NCBI GenBank assembly: GCA_947382415.1
Contig: CANCYO010000059.1
Coordinates: 1-16,788, forward strand
Length of the DNA stretch: 16,788 bases
Direction: 5' to 3'
Source: an uncultured Lachnospiraceae bacterium
Lineage (GTDB): Bacteria > Bacillota > Clostridia > Lachnospirales > Lachnospiraceae
Every line of letters begins with the position of its first letter. Position 1 is the first letter of the stretch. Made by a program: the position numbers and the translations under genes. The notes beneath the pieces were generated by a model. The model saw only the letters and a program-made list of their open reading frames with translations, did not search any database and was not told where the DNA came from. This document shows positions 5,444 through 14,144 of this stretch, piece after piece.

Positions 5444-8400
5444 ATGTTTGATGTGAAGAAGGAGGCGGTGCAGGCGCCGCTGTATCGGGAAGCGTTTGAG
5501 CATGATAACTGCGGTATCGGAGCCTGTGTCAATATCAATGGCAGAAAGAGCAGGGAGACTGTGGAGAATGCCTTAAAGATCGTGGAGAATCTGGAGCACA
5601 GGGCGGGAAAGGATGCCGAGGGGAAGACCGGCGACGGCGTGGGGATTCTGACCCAGATACCCCATAAATTTTTTGCCCGGGTGACGAAAGCGCTGGGTAT
5701 CGAGCTGGGCGGGGAGCGTGAATATGGCGTGGGTATGTTCTTTTTCCCGCAGGAGGAGCTTCGCCGCAATCAGGCGAAAAAGATGTTCGAGATCATCGTG
5801 GAGAAGGAGGGACTGGAGTTTCTGGGCTGGCGTGAGGTGCCCACCTTCCCCAATGTGCTGGGACATAAAGCTGTGGAATGTATGCCCTGTATCATGCAGG
5901 GGTTTGTGAAAAAGCCCGCGGATGTGGAGAAGGGGCTTGCCTTTGACCGCAGGCTGTATATGGCGAGGCGTGTGTTTGAGCAGTCTACCGACGATACTTA
6001 TGTGGTCTCGTTTTCCAGCCGTACTATCGTATATAAGGGAATGTTTCTGGTGGGACAGCTCCGGACATTCTTTGCCGATCTGCAGAGCGCGGATTACGAG
6101 TCTGCCATCGCCATGGTGCATTCCCGTTTTTCCACCAACACGAACCCTAGTTGGGAGCGGGCGCATCCCAACAGGCTGATGGTACATAACGGTGAGATTA
6201 ACACCATCCGGGGCAATGCGGACAAGATGCTGGCCCGGGAGGAAAACATGGAGTCGGAGTATCTGAAGGGACAGCTTCACAAGGTGCTGCCCGCCATCAA
6301 CAAGACGGGTTCCGATTCTGCCATGCTGGACAATACGCTGGAATTTCTGGTGATGAGCGGGATGGAGCTGCCGCTGGCGGTGATGATCGCCATCCCGGAG
6401 CCCTGGGCCAACAATAAAGCAATGTCCCAGACCAGACGGGATTTTTATCAATATTATGCCACTATGATGGAGCCTTGGGACGGTCCGGCTTCCATTCTGT
6501 TCTCCGACGGAGATATCATGGGAGCGGTGCTGGACAGAAACGGTCTGCGGCCCTCCAGATATATGATTACGGAGGACAACACGCTGATCCTATCCTCAGA
6601 AGTGGGCGTGCTGGACATTGATCCGGCGAAGATCAGGGTGAAGGAGAGGCTTCGTCCCGGAAAGATGCTTCTGGTGGACACGGTGCAGGGCAGGGTCATC
6701 GACGACGAGGAACTGAAGGAGAGCTATGCCGCAAGACAGCCCTACGGCGAGTGGCTGGACAGCAATCTGGTGGAGCTCAAGGATCTGCATATCCCCAATC
6801 AGCGTGTGCCGGAGTATACGCAGGAGGAGCGTCAGCGCATGCAGAAGGCCTTCGGATATACTTATGACGAGCTGAAGACCGCAATTTTGCCCATGGCGAA
6901 AAACGGCAGCGAGGCCATCTCTGCAATGGGAGTGGACACTCCGATTCCGGTGCTGTCCAAAACCTATCATCCGTTGTTTCATTATTTTAAGCAGCTTTTT
7001 GCGCAGGTGACCAATCCGCCCATCGACGCCATCCGGGAGGAGATCGTGACTTCCACCACGGTCTATATCGGGCCGGAGGGGAATCTGCTGGAGGAAAGGC
7101 CCTCTAATTGCAATGTGCTGAAGGTGAACAATCCCATTCTCACCAACACGGATCTGCTGAAGATTCGGAATATGAAGGTAGATGGCTTCAAGGTGGAGGT
7201 GGTGCCCATCACCTATTATAAGAATACCAGTCTGGAGCGGGCCATTGACAGGCTGTTTGTGGAGGTGGACAGAGCCTATCGGGACGGCGTGAATATCCTG
7301 ATCCTCTCCGACCGGGGAGTGGATGAGAACCATGTGGCCATTCCTTCGTTGCTTGCGGTTTCCGCACTGAACCAGTATCTGGTGCGCACCAAGAAGCGCA
7401 CCCGTGTGGCGTTGATCCTGGAGACCGGGGAGCCCAGAGAGGTGCATGATTTTGCCACGCTGTTAGGATACGGAGCCTGCGCCATCAATCCCTATCTGGC
7501 CCAGGAGTCCATCCGGGAACTCATCGAGAATCATATGCTGGATAAGGATTACTATGCGGCGGTGAACGATTATAACAGTGCGGTACTCCACGGTATCGTC
7601 AAGATTGCCTCCAAAATGGGAATCAGCACGATCCAGTCCTATCAGGGCGCACGGATCTTTGAGGCCATCGGCATTGATCCCGAGGTGATCAGCAGATATT
7701 TCAGCAATACGGTATGCCGTGTGGGCGGCGTGAGTCTGAAGGATATCGAGGATCAGGTGGATCATCTGCATTCCAAGGCTTTCGATCCGCTGGGGCTGCA
7801 GACGGATCTGACGCTGGACAGTCCGGGGCACCACAAGGCCAGAAGCGGCGGCGACGAGCATCTCTACAATCCTGCCACCATCCATATGCTGCAGGAGTCC
7901 ACCAGACGGGGGGACTATGGTCTGTTCAAGCAGTACACGGCCATGGTGAATGATGAGCATTCCATCCGGAATCTCAGGGGATTGATGGATTTTAACTTTC
8001 CTAAAAAGGGCGTGGATATCGACGAGGTGGAGCCTGTGGAGTCCATTGTGACGAGGTTTAAGACCGGAGCCATGTCTTACGGTTCTATTTCCAAGGAAGC
8101 TCATGAGACCATGGCCATCGCCATGAACAGACTGCACGGGAAGTCTAATTCCGGCGAGGGCGGCGAGGATCTGGAGCGCCTGACGGTGGGTGAGGACGGA
8201 TTGAACCGTTGCTCCGCCATCAAGCAGGTGGCCAGCGGACGTTTCGGCGTCACCAGCAGATATCTGGTGAGCGCGCAGGAACTGCAGATCAAGATGGCGC
8301 AGGGGGCAAAGCCCGGCGAGGGCGGGCATCTGCCCGGCGGCAAGGTATATCCCTGGATCGCCAAGACCAGACATTCCACTCCGGGAGTGTCACTGATCTC

Positions 8401-9991
8401 TCCGCCGCCTCATCACGATATTTATTCTATTGAGGATTTGGCGCAGTTAATTTATGATTTGAAAAATGCTAATAAGCAGGCCCGCATTTCCGTAAAGCTG
8501 GTGTCCGAGGCGGGCGTGGGTACTGTGGCGGCAGGTGTGGCCAAGGCCGGGGCGCAGGTGATTCTGGTGTCCGGCTACGACGGAGGCACCGGCGCGGCGC
8601 CGGGAAGCTCCATTCACAATGCGGGGCTGCCCTGGGAGCTGGGGCTTGCGGAGACTCATCAGACTCTGATTATGAACGGACTGAGAAATAAGGTTCGCAT
8701 CGAGACGGACGGCAAGCTCATGAGCGGGCGTGATGTGGCCATCGCCGCCATTCTGGGGGCGGAGGAGTTCGGTTTTGCCACGGCACCGTTAGTTACCATG
8801 GGATGCGTCATGATGCGGGTGTGCAATCTGGACACCTGTCCGGTGGGCGTAGCCACACAGAACCCGGAGCTGAGGAAGAAATTCCGGGGAAAGCCCGAGT
8901 ATGTGGAGAATTTCATGAAATTTATCGCCCAGGAGTTGAGGGAGTACATGGCGAAGCTGGGTGTGCGCACTGTGGATGAGCTGGTGGGACACACGGAGCT
9001 TTTGAAAGTAAAGGACGGCCTGACAGACCGGCAGCAGAAGGTGGAGCTGGGGGCAATCCTCGCCAATCCCTATGAGGGGAGCCGGAAGAAGGTCACCTTC
9101 GACCCGAAGCAGGCCTATGACTTTGAACTGGAAAAGACCATGGACGAGAGCGTACTGTTAAAGCAGCTTGGCAAAGCCATCGCCTCCGGGCAGAAGCGCA
9201 GCGTGGAGGTGGAGGTAAAGAACACCGACCGGGCCTTCGGAACCATCCTCGGCAGCGAGATCACCCGAAAGCTGGGAGATGATGTGGAAGAGGACAGCTA
9301 TCGTGTGCTGTGTCAGGGCGCGGGAGGACAGTCTTTCGGCGCGTTTATCCCCAAGGGGCTCACGCTGGAGCTGGTGGGTGATTCCAACGACTATTTCGGA
9401 AAGGGTCTCTCCGGCGGAAAACTGATTGTCTATCCGCCCAAGGGCAGCAAATTTAAGGCTCAGGAAAATATCATTGTGGGCAATGTGGCGCTCTATGGCG
9501 CCACCAGCGGCAAGGCTTTCATAAACGGCGTGGCAGGGGAGCGTTTCTGTGTGAGAAACTCCGGCGCTAACGCAGTGGTGGAGGGTGTGGGCGACCACGG
9601 CTGCGAGTACATGACCGGCGGACGTGTGGTGGTCCTTGGCAGCACGGGCAAGAATTTTGCCGCCGGTATGAGCGGCGGAATCGCCTATGTGCTGGATGAG
9701 AACAACGATCTGTATAAGAGACTGAACAAAGAGATGGTATCTTCCAACGAGATTACCTCCAAATATGATGTGCTGGAATTAAAGTCCATGATTCAGGAAC
9801 ATGTGGCCCTGACCAATTCCGAGAAGGGAAAGGAAGTGCTGGAGCATTTCGGCGAATATCTGCCCAAGTTCAAGAAGATCATTCCTCACGATTACGAGAG
9901 GGTGTTAAAGACTATCGTGCAGATGGAGGAAAAGGGACTCAGCGCGGAACAGGCGCAGATCGAGGCGTTTTATGCTAACACAAGAAAGTAA
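5444..9991 (+). CDS. gltB: Glutamate synthase (NADPH) large subunit
   Basis: The large subunit of glutamate synthase, about 1515 residues, the normal family length. It takes ammonia from glutamine and adds it to 2-oxoglutarate, then reduces the product to glutamate. Order of parts: a short propeptide ending before Cys23 of DNCGIG, the expected N-terminal nucleophile after self-cleavage; class II glutaminase domain (about 23-430); central domain (about 460-760); FMN-binding synthase domain (about 815-1190, with TGAMSYGSIS and SGYDGGTGAAPGSS); and C-terminal GXGXG beta-helix (about 1260-1470). The 3Fe-4S cysteines are C1121, C1127 and C1132 in GCVMMRVCNLDTCPVG. ATG 5444 lies 7 nt after AAGGAG (5431-5436). 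The in-frame ATG at 5438 is only 1 nt from that site and is less likely. The gene is GC-richer than the region before it. No key residue is missing. Confidence 0.97.
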   Translation: MFDVKKEAVQAPLYREAFEHDNCGIGACVNINGRKSRETVENALKIVENLEHRAGKDAEGKTGDGVGILTQIPHKFFARVTKALGIELGGEREYGVGMFFFPQEELRRNQAKKMFEIIVEKEGLEFLGWREVPTFPNVLGHKAVECMPCIMQGFVKKPADVEKGLAFDRRLYMARRVFEQSTDDTYVVSFSSRTIVYKGMFLVGQLRTFFADLQSADYESAIAMVHSRFSTNTNPSWERAHPNRLMVHNGEINTIRGNADKMLAREENMESEYLKGQLHKVLPAINKTGSDSAMLDNTLEFLVMSGMELPLAVMIAIPEPWANNKAMSQTRRDFYQYYATMMEPWDGPASILFSDGDIMGAVLDRNGLRPSRYMITEDNTLILSSEVGVLDIDPAKIRVKERLRPGKMLLVDTVQGRVIDDEELKESYAARQPYGEWLDSNLVELKDLHIPNQRVPEYTQEERQRMQKAFGYTYDELKTAILPMAKNGSEAISAMGVDTPIPVLSKTYHPLFHYFKQLFAQVTNPPIDAIREEIVTSTTVYIGPEGNLLEERPSNCNVLKVNNPILTNTDLLKIRNMKVDGFKVEVVPITYYKNTSLERAIDRLFVEVDRAYRDGVNILILSDRGVDENHVAIPSLLAVSALNQYLVRTKKRTRVALILETGEPREVHDFATLLGYGACAINPYLAQESIRELIENHMLDKDYYAAVNDYNSAVLHGIVKIASKMGISTIQSYQGARIFEAIGIDPEVISRYFSNTVCRVGGVSLKDIEDQVDHLHSKAFDPLGLQTDLTLDSPGHHKARSGGDEHLYNPATIHMLQESTRRGDYGLFKQYTAMVNDEHSIRNLRGLMDFNFPKKGVDIDEVEPVESIVTRFKTGAMSYGSISKEAHETMAIAMNRLHGKSNSGEGGEDLERLTVGEDGLNRCSAIKQVASGRFGVTSRYLVSAQELQIKMAQGAKPGEGGHLPGGKVYPWIAKTRHSTPGVSLISPPPHHDIYSIEDLAQLIYDLKNANKQARISVKLVSEAGVGTVAAGVAKAGAQVILVSGYDGGTGAAPGSSIHNAGLPWELGLAETHQTLIMNGLRNKVRIETDGKLMSGRDVAIAAILGAEEFGFATAPLVTMGCVMMRVCNLDTCPVGVATQNPELRKKFRGKPEYVENFMKFIAQELREYMAKLGVRTVDELVGHTELLKVKDGLTDRQQKVELGAILANPYEGSRKKVTFDPKQAYDFELEKTMDESVLLKQLGKAIASGQKRSVEVEVKNTDRAFGTILGSEITRKLGDDVEEDSYRVLCQGAGGQSFGAFIPKGLTLELVGDSNDYFGKGLSGGKLIVYPPKGSKFKAQENIIVGNVALYGATSGKAFINGVAGERFCVRNSGANAVVEGVGDHGCEYMTGGRVVVLGSTGKNFAAGMSGGIAYVLDENNDLYKRLNKEMVSSNEITSKYDVLELKSMIQEHVALTNSEKGKEVLEHFGEYLPKFKKIIPHDYERVLKTIVQMEEKGLSAEQAQIEAFYANTRK

Positions 9992-10021
9992 ACTTTCTGG
10001 AAGAATGCAAAGCATTCTTCC
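9984..10021 (+). promoter_or_regulatory. Intercistronic hairpins between gltB and gltD
   Basis: A perfect 10-bp stem GGAAGAATGC/GCATTCTTCC (9999-10008 and 10012-10021) has a 3-nt AAA loop and no T run, so it is not a standard terminator. Just before it, GAAAGT/ACTTTC (9984-9989 and 9992-9997) forms a second small stem around the gltB stop codon. Such stems often protect or mark cut sites in mRNA and could set the GltB:GltD ratio; that is inference. Confidence 0.6.
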
Positions 10022-10050
10022 CAGAGCAAAAATTATGGGAGGATATGAGA

Positions 10051-11544
10051 ATGGGTAAACCTACAGGTTTTATGGAATATGAGCGGGAGGTCAGCGAGGC
10101 TGAGGCTCCCGGTGAGCGGGTGAAGCATTTTAATGAGTTTCACAGGCATCTGCCCCAGGAGAAGCAGCAGCTTCAGGGAGCGCGCTGTATGGAATGCGGA
10201 GTGCCTTTCTGTCAGGCCGGAATGATGATCTGCGGTATGGCCAGCGGCTGTCCGCTGCACAATCTGGTGCCGGAGTGGAATGATCTGGTGTATACCGGAA
10301 ACTGGGAGCAGGCTTATAATCGTCTGAGAAAGACCAATAATTTCCCGGAATTCACTTCACGGGTGTGTCCGGCTCTGTGTGAGGCGGCCTGTACCTGCGG
10401 ACTGAACGGCGATCCGGTGGCTACCAAAGAAAATGAGTATGCCATCGTTGAAAACGCTTATGCGGAAGGGTATGCGGCGGCCAATCCTCCCAAAGTGCGC
10501 ACCGGAAAGCGGGTGGCTGTGGTGGGAAGCGGCCCCTCGGGCCTTGCCGTGGCCGATCAGCTCAATCACAGAGGGCATGAGGTGACGGTGTTTGAGCGTT
10601 CCGACAGAGTGGGCGGGCTTTTGATGTACGGCATCCCCAACATGAAGCTGGAGAAGCAGATCGTGGAGCGCAGGGTGAAGATCATGGAGGAGGAAGGCGT
10701 GACCTTTGTCACCGGAACGGATGTGGGAAAGGATATCAAGGCGGATAAGCTGCTTCATGATTTTGACCGGGTCGTGCTGGCCTGCGGGGCTTCCAATCCA
10801 AGGGATATCAAGGCTCCCGGACGGGATGCCAAAGGGATATATTTTGCGGTGTATTTTCTGAAGGCAAATACCAAAAGCCTGCTGGATTCACAGTTTGCTG
10901 ATAAGGCATATGTGGACACCAGGGGGAAGCATGTGATCATCATCGGAGGCGGTGACACGGGAAACGATTGCGTGGGGACTTCCATCCGCCATGGGGCAAA
11001 GAGTGTGACCCAGATCGAGATGATGCCCAAGGCACCGGACAGCCGCGCCGAGAACAATCCCTGGCCCGAGTGGCCCAAGGTGTGCAAGACGGATTATGGT
11101 CAGGAGGAAGCCATCGCATTGTACGGCCACGATCCCCGGATATATGAGTCTACGGTTAAGGAGTTTGTGAAGGATAAGGACGGCAGGCTTAAGGCTGTGA
11201 AGATCGTGAAGCTGGACTGGGTGAAGGATGAGAAGACCGGACGCATGAACATGCAGGAGAGAGCGGGCAGCGAACAGACGCTGGACGCGGATATCGTGCT
11301 GATCGCTGCGGGATTTCTGGGTACACAGAGTTATGTGGCCGAGGCCTTCGGGGTGGAGCTCAACGAGCGCACCAATGTAAAGACAGAGGCCGGCGCATAT
11401 CAGACCAGCGTGGACAAAGTGTTTGTCACGGGAGATATGCACCGGGGACAATCCCTTGTGGTGTGGGCCATCCGCGAGGGCAGAGAGGCCGCCAGAGCCG
11501 TGGATGAGAGCCTGATGGGTTATTCTAATCTGGTTGTGCAATAG
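10051..11544 (+). CDS. gltD: Glutamate synthase (NADPH) small subunit
   Basis: The small subunit, 497 residues, passes electrons from NADPH through FAD and 4Fe-4S clusters to GltB. N-terminal cluster cysteines lie in RCMECGVPFC (C46, C49, C54), GCPL (C67) and VCPALCEAAC (C106, C110, C114). The FAD site is VAVVGSGPSGLAVADQL (about 155-171, GSGPSG at 159-164), followed by GGLLMYGIPNMKL. The NADPH site is VIIIGGGDTGNDC (GGGDTG 299-304), and the C-terminal FAD-contact segment is VFVTGDMHRGQSLVVWAI. The start ATG 10051 (MGKPTGF, as in relatives) is 8 nt after GGGAGG (10037-10042); ATG 10045 is only 2 nt from it. It lies 59 nt after gltB, in one operon. Its last 20 bases overlap the end of the opposite-strand M56 gene. 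Confidence 0.96.
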   Translation: MGKPTGFMEYEREVSEAEAPGERVKHFNEFHRHLPQEKQQLQGARCMECGVPFCQAGMMICGMASGCPLHNLVPEWNDLVYTGNWEQAYNRLRKTNNFPEFTSRVCPALCEAACTCGLNGDPVATKENEYAIVENAYAEGYAAANPPKVRTGKRVAVVGSGPSGLAVADQLNHRGHEVTVFERSDRVGGLLMYGIPNMKLEKQIVERRVKIMEEEGVTFVTGTDVGKDIKADKLLHDFDRVVLACGASNPRDIKAPGRDAKGIYFAVYFLKANTKSLLDSQFADKAYVDTRGKHVIIIGGGDTGNDCVGTSIRHGAKSVTQIEMMPKAPDSRAENNPWPEWPKVCKTDYGQEEAIALYGHDPRIYESTVKEFVKDKDGRLKAVKIVKLDWVKDEKTGRMNMQERAGSEQTLDADIVLIAAGFLGTQSYVAEAFGVELNERTNVKTEAGAYQTSVDKVFVTGDMHRGQSLVVWAIREGREAARAVDESLMGYSNLVVQ

Positions 11545-13495
11545 AGGCGCCGGACCCTGTGAAAGTTGAATTTACAGTCTGAAAGGCTTGTTGAATTTCA
11601 TTACATGCCCTGAGCAGAATCTGCCCTCGCAGATCCTGTTCGGGGTGTCTTTTGCTGTAATCCAGCGTGTATTCTCCATAATAAGTGAGCGAGCGGTACT
11701 CTTCCAGATGATAACCGATATAGTCTTCCGCCAGGTCGCTGTGAAAGGCGGGAAAAATGGGTTCGCTTATGATGGTGTCCAGCAGTCCCTCCAGTATGCC
11801 GTCGATGGTGTCAGTGTCCAGATCTGCGGCGAGTATGGCCTGGCGGTAGCAGTCCATTTGCTGCAGAAGCAGATATTTCTGGGAGCCCAGAGCGTCCTCA
11901 TGAGTGAAGGACGGAAAATTGTCAAGGATGTCTTCCGAATACTTTTCGTCGCCTCCGGGTTCCCAATATTCCTCCAGGATATATCCTTTGGGCTTCTCAT
12001 ATCTCGCGTAGACATCTTCCGGCATGGACATGGACATCAGCCGGTGATAGTCATTGTCCAGAGAAAAAGTGAGTTGCACGGGAACATGAACGCTGGTGAC
12101 CGCCTGAATTCCCTGTTCGGTGATTCCGTATTCCATGTAGTAGCTCCATCCATAGTATGAGATATTGTGCCGTTTGCTCCCCTGAGCGGGAGTGCTCTCC
12201 GCTTTGGCCAGCAGCAGGAAACTGCAGGCGGATTGGAAGGAGGTGGGCGTGTAAGCGCTCCGATTGTGTGTCAAAATGGCATCGGTGATGGCCGCGGCCT
12301 CGTCATCCGTTATGAGAACCTGAGCTGTTCCCGCGGAGCCGGGGATGATGATGTCGGGGGTGATGGCGGTGGATATGCCGGGTGTGACATCGGTGGGAGC
12401 TGCGGGCATGTCGGGTGTTGCGTCGGCGGAAGGCGTCCCGAGTGCATGATTGGGCACATTGCCGGTAGAGACGGATGAAGGCTCTGCGGCTATCCTGTCG
12501 GGATTCGTGCCTGCGGGCGTCTGAGACTCCCCGCGGGGTGCAGGGTCAGTCAGGAAACAGATCGCTGTCACCGCGCAGACTACGATAGCTGTAGTTATAA
12601 GGAAGGGCGCAGGCCTGCGGTAGTTTTTGATGCGCAGGACGCGCTCTTTTATATTGAGTTCTCCAAAGGCCAGAGGACAGGCGCCTATGGCGGAGCGATG
12701 GCTGATGCGGCGTCCTGTCCAAGACTCTGCGCAGGAAAGCAGGGTCAGGGAATAGGCTTTGCGGCGGGCGTCGTCCATGTCACGGATGACTCTCTCGTCA
12801 CAGGCCAGTTCGATATCCCGGCAAAACAGCAGATAGCTCAGCCAGACCAGCGGATGGAACCAGTAAATGGAGAGGATCAGGAATGCCAGAGGTTTGAGCA
12901 GATGATCTCTGCGGGCCAGATGAGCCTGTTCGTGGGCCAGTACATGGGCCAGTTCGTCGCCGTCCAGACTATAATTCACATAGATCTGCGGTCTGAAAAT
13001 GCCCAGAATAAAGGGAGAGACCGCAAACTCGCTCTGATGGATATTGTCCCTTAGACGTGTGGCGGTGCGCATTTTGAAATGCAGGCGGATAAAGCTTCCG
13101 GTCAGATACAGAAGCATGACAAAGACGCCCACAAGCCAGATGCATGCGGCGATGAAGGTGACGATCTGCATGGGATTGGCGCTGGCCTCAGGCGAGGGCG
13201 TAAAAGTGGCGGAGATCATGGGATTGAGCTGCGCGTCTATTGCGGGAATGCCGCTGGAGACGGAAGGGCTGGGACTCATCAGGATGTCTTCGGGGATGGT
13301 CTGGGCGCTGGGAATCAGGCTTATGGGACTTGGCAGCGTAAAAGGACAGAGCAGACGCAGGCCCACCAGCATCCACAGCAGACAGCAGATCCACCGGGGC
13401 GCTTTTCTGAGGGCAAAACGAAGCAGCAGTACCGCCAGAATCAGCCAGCCTGCGCTGATACTTAAATTGACACATCTGAGAAAAACAGTGCTCAT
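11525..13495 (-). CDS. M56-family (BlaR1-like) membrane metallopeptidase with unusual C-terminal region
   Basis: A 656-residue inner-membrane zinc protease of the BlaR1/MecR1 type. Membrane segments are at about 11-28, 33-51, 110-130, 203-224 and 297-315. The zinc motif is H188-E189-x-x-H192 in LAHEQAHLARRD, with the third ligand probably E229 in ELACDE. The conserved FGELNIKERVLRIKNY follows at about 277-292. Residues 316-390 form a Pro/Thr/Ser-rich linker, and 390-656 are an extracellular region with no SxxK/KTG penicillin-binding motifs, so the sensed signal is probably not a beta-lactam bound covalently. Family members cleave the partner BlaI-type repressor after sensing. The start at 13495 follows GGAGG by 6 nt, 22 nt after the repressor stop, in one operon. 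The 3' end runs 20 bp into gltD. Confidence 0.85.
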   Translation of the reverse strand: MSTVFLRCVNLSISAGWLILAVLLLRFALRKAPRWICCLLWMLVGLRLLCPFTLPSPISLIPSAQTIPEDILMSPSPSVSSGIPAIDAQLNPMISATFTPSPEASANPMQIVTFIAACIWLVGVFVMLLYLTGSFIRLHFKMRTATRLRDNIHQSEFAVSPFILGIFRPQIYVNYSLDGDELAHVLAHEQAHLARRDHLLKPLAFLILSIYWFHPLVWLSYLLFCRDIELACDERVIRDMDDARRKAYSLTLLSCAESWTGRRISHRSAIGACPLAFGELNIKERVLRIKNYRRPAPFLITTAIVVCAVTAICFLTDPAPRGESQTPAGTNPDRIAAEPSSVSTGNVPNHALGTPSADATPDMPAAPTDVTPGISTAITPDIIIPGSAGTAQVLITDDEAAAITDAILTHNRSAYTPTSFQSACSFLLLAKAESTPAQGSKRHNISYYGWSYYMEYGITEQGIQAVTSVHVPVQLTFSLDNDYHRLMSMSMPEDVYARYEKPKGYILEEYWEPGGDEKYSEDILDNFPSFTHEDALGSQKYLLLQQMDCYRQAILAADLDTDTIDGILEGLLDTIISEPIFPAFHSDLAEDYIGYHLEEYRSLTYYGEYTLDYSKRHPEQDLRGQILLRACNEIQQAFQTVNSTFTGSGASIAQPD

Positions 13496-13517
13496 AATAT
13501 ACCTCCAATCGTGATGT

Positions 13518-13868
13518 TCAGCCTTCGATGATCCGGCGGATTTCCTCCACTTCCGCGTCTGAGAGTTGCTTATGCCGCCCGAAAGCAGCGATGAAGGCCG
13601 GGAGAGAACCTTGGAATTTCTTCTCCACCAGTTCTTCGATCTCCGCCTCCTGTATCTCCTCTCTGGAGACGAGGGAAGTGACTATGGTGTCTTTGTTCTG
13701 GAGCACACCCCGCTGGGACAGACGCTTGATGACAGTGTAGGTGGTGGTGGATTTCCAGCCAAGCTGTTCTTCACAGAGTTTGACCAGATCCTTGCTCTTG
13801 ATGGGCTCATGCTCCCAGAGAATCAGGCAGAAACGATATTCGCTCTCGAATATTTTGGGTGTGTTCAT
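13518..13868 (-). CDS. BlaI/MecI/CopY-family transcriptional repressor
   Basis: A 116-residue winged-helix repressor. The DNA-binding part covers about residues 5-75: ESEYRFCLILWEHEPIKSKDLV, then GWKSTTTYTVIKRLSQRGVL, the recognition helix pattern typical of BlaI/MecI. The C-terminal helices (about 80-116, EEIEELVEKKFQGSLPAFIAAF and AEVEEIRRII) form the dimer. In this family the paired membrane protease triggers repressor cleavage and so relieves repression. The start has a GGAGG site 6 nt upstream. It is the first gene of the operon, and two palindromes in its promoter are the likely operators. Copper-type CopY control is unlikely because the C-terminal cysteine motif is absent. Confidence 0.9.
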   Translation of the reverse strand: MNTPKIFESEYRFCLILWEHEPIKSKDLVKLCEEQLGWKSTTTYTVIKRLSQRGVLQNKDTIVTSLVSREEIQEAEIEELVEKKFQGSLPAFIAAFGRHKQLSDAEVEEIRRIIEG

Positions 13869-13924
13869 AAGGCGCCTCCGGATGTATCAGGATATTTTTG
13901 CAATATGTGTCAGATGATTCTGCA

Positions 13925-13944
13925 TACTCTAATTAATTAGAGTA
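13925..13944. promoter_or_regulatory. Perfect 20-bp palindromic operator (BlaI site 1)
   Basis: The half-site TACTCTAATT is followed at once by its exact reverse complement. It covers the predicted transcription start of the repressor operon, just downstream of the -10 box. BlaI-type operators in other bacteria are palindromes beginning TAC and ending GTA, as here. Confidence 0.8.
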
Positions 13945-13951
13945 TATTGAT

Positions 13952-13980
13952 AGTCTAATTGATTAGAGCAGTGATGTCAA
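13952..13980 (-). promoter_or_regulatory. Promoter of the BlaI/M56 operon
   Basis: On the minus strand, TTGACA (13975-13980) and TAGACT (13952-13957) are separated by 17 bp. The -35 is perfect and the -10 is weak. Operator 2 fills the spacer and part of the -10, and operator 1 lies at the start site, so bound repressor would block RNA polymerase. Confidence 0.75.
13954..13967. promoter_or_regulatory. Second palindromic operator (BlaI site 2)
   Basis: TCTAAT/ATTAGA arms surround a central TG, sharing the core of operator 1 (TCTAATT). The centre lies 26 bp from that of operator 1. Two related sites in one promoter support autoregulation. Confidence 0.72.
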
Positions 13981-14066
13981 GTGGGAATTTCTGTCTGTGG
14001 GAATGGAGAAAAAGTGCGGATTGAAGTATGACATAGTACAATATAGTTTATTAAAATAAAAAACAA

Positions 14067-14095
14067 TTGACAGAAAATGACAATATTGTTATCAT
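14067..14095 (+). promoter_or_regulatory. Promoter of the CBM2/VWA protein gene
   Basis: TTGACA (14067-14072) and TATCAT (14090-14095) with a 17-bp spacer, transcription start near 14102. A 9-bp inverted repeat, TTGTTATCA (14086-14094) and TGATAACAA (14119-14127), has one arm on the -10 and could be an operator. This promoter is divergent from the BlaI operon promoter. Confidence 0.75.
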
Positions 14096-14144
14096 GAGAA
14101 ATGTTTTTGCGCACAAAGTGATAACAAATATTGGAGGGAGAAAT

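Noticed and set aside
5573..9598. Long open frames on the minus strand across gltB (such as 5573-6451, 6596-7447 and 7463-8374)
   Set aside because: They lie fully inside the clear gltB gene, have low-complexity His/Leu/Arg-rich translations and no ribosome sites; they are antisense shadows of GC-rich coding DNA.
12167..13514. Plus-strand frames over the M56 gene (12167-12478, 12698-13054, 13044-13514)
   Set aside because: All are antisense to the M56 gene with its intact HEQAH motif and lack ribosome sites or known domains.
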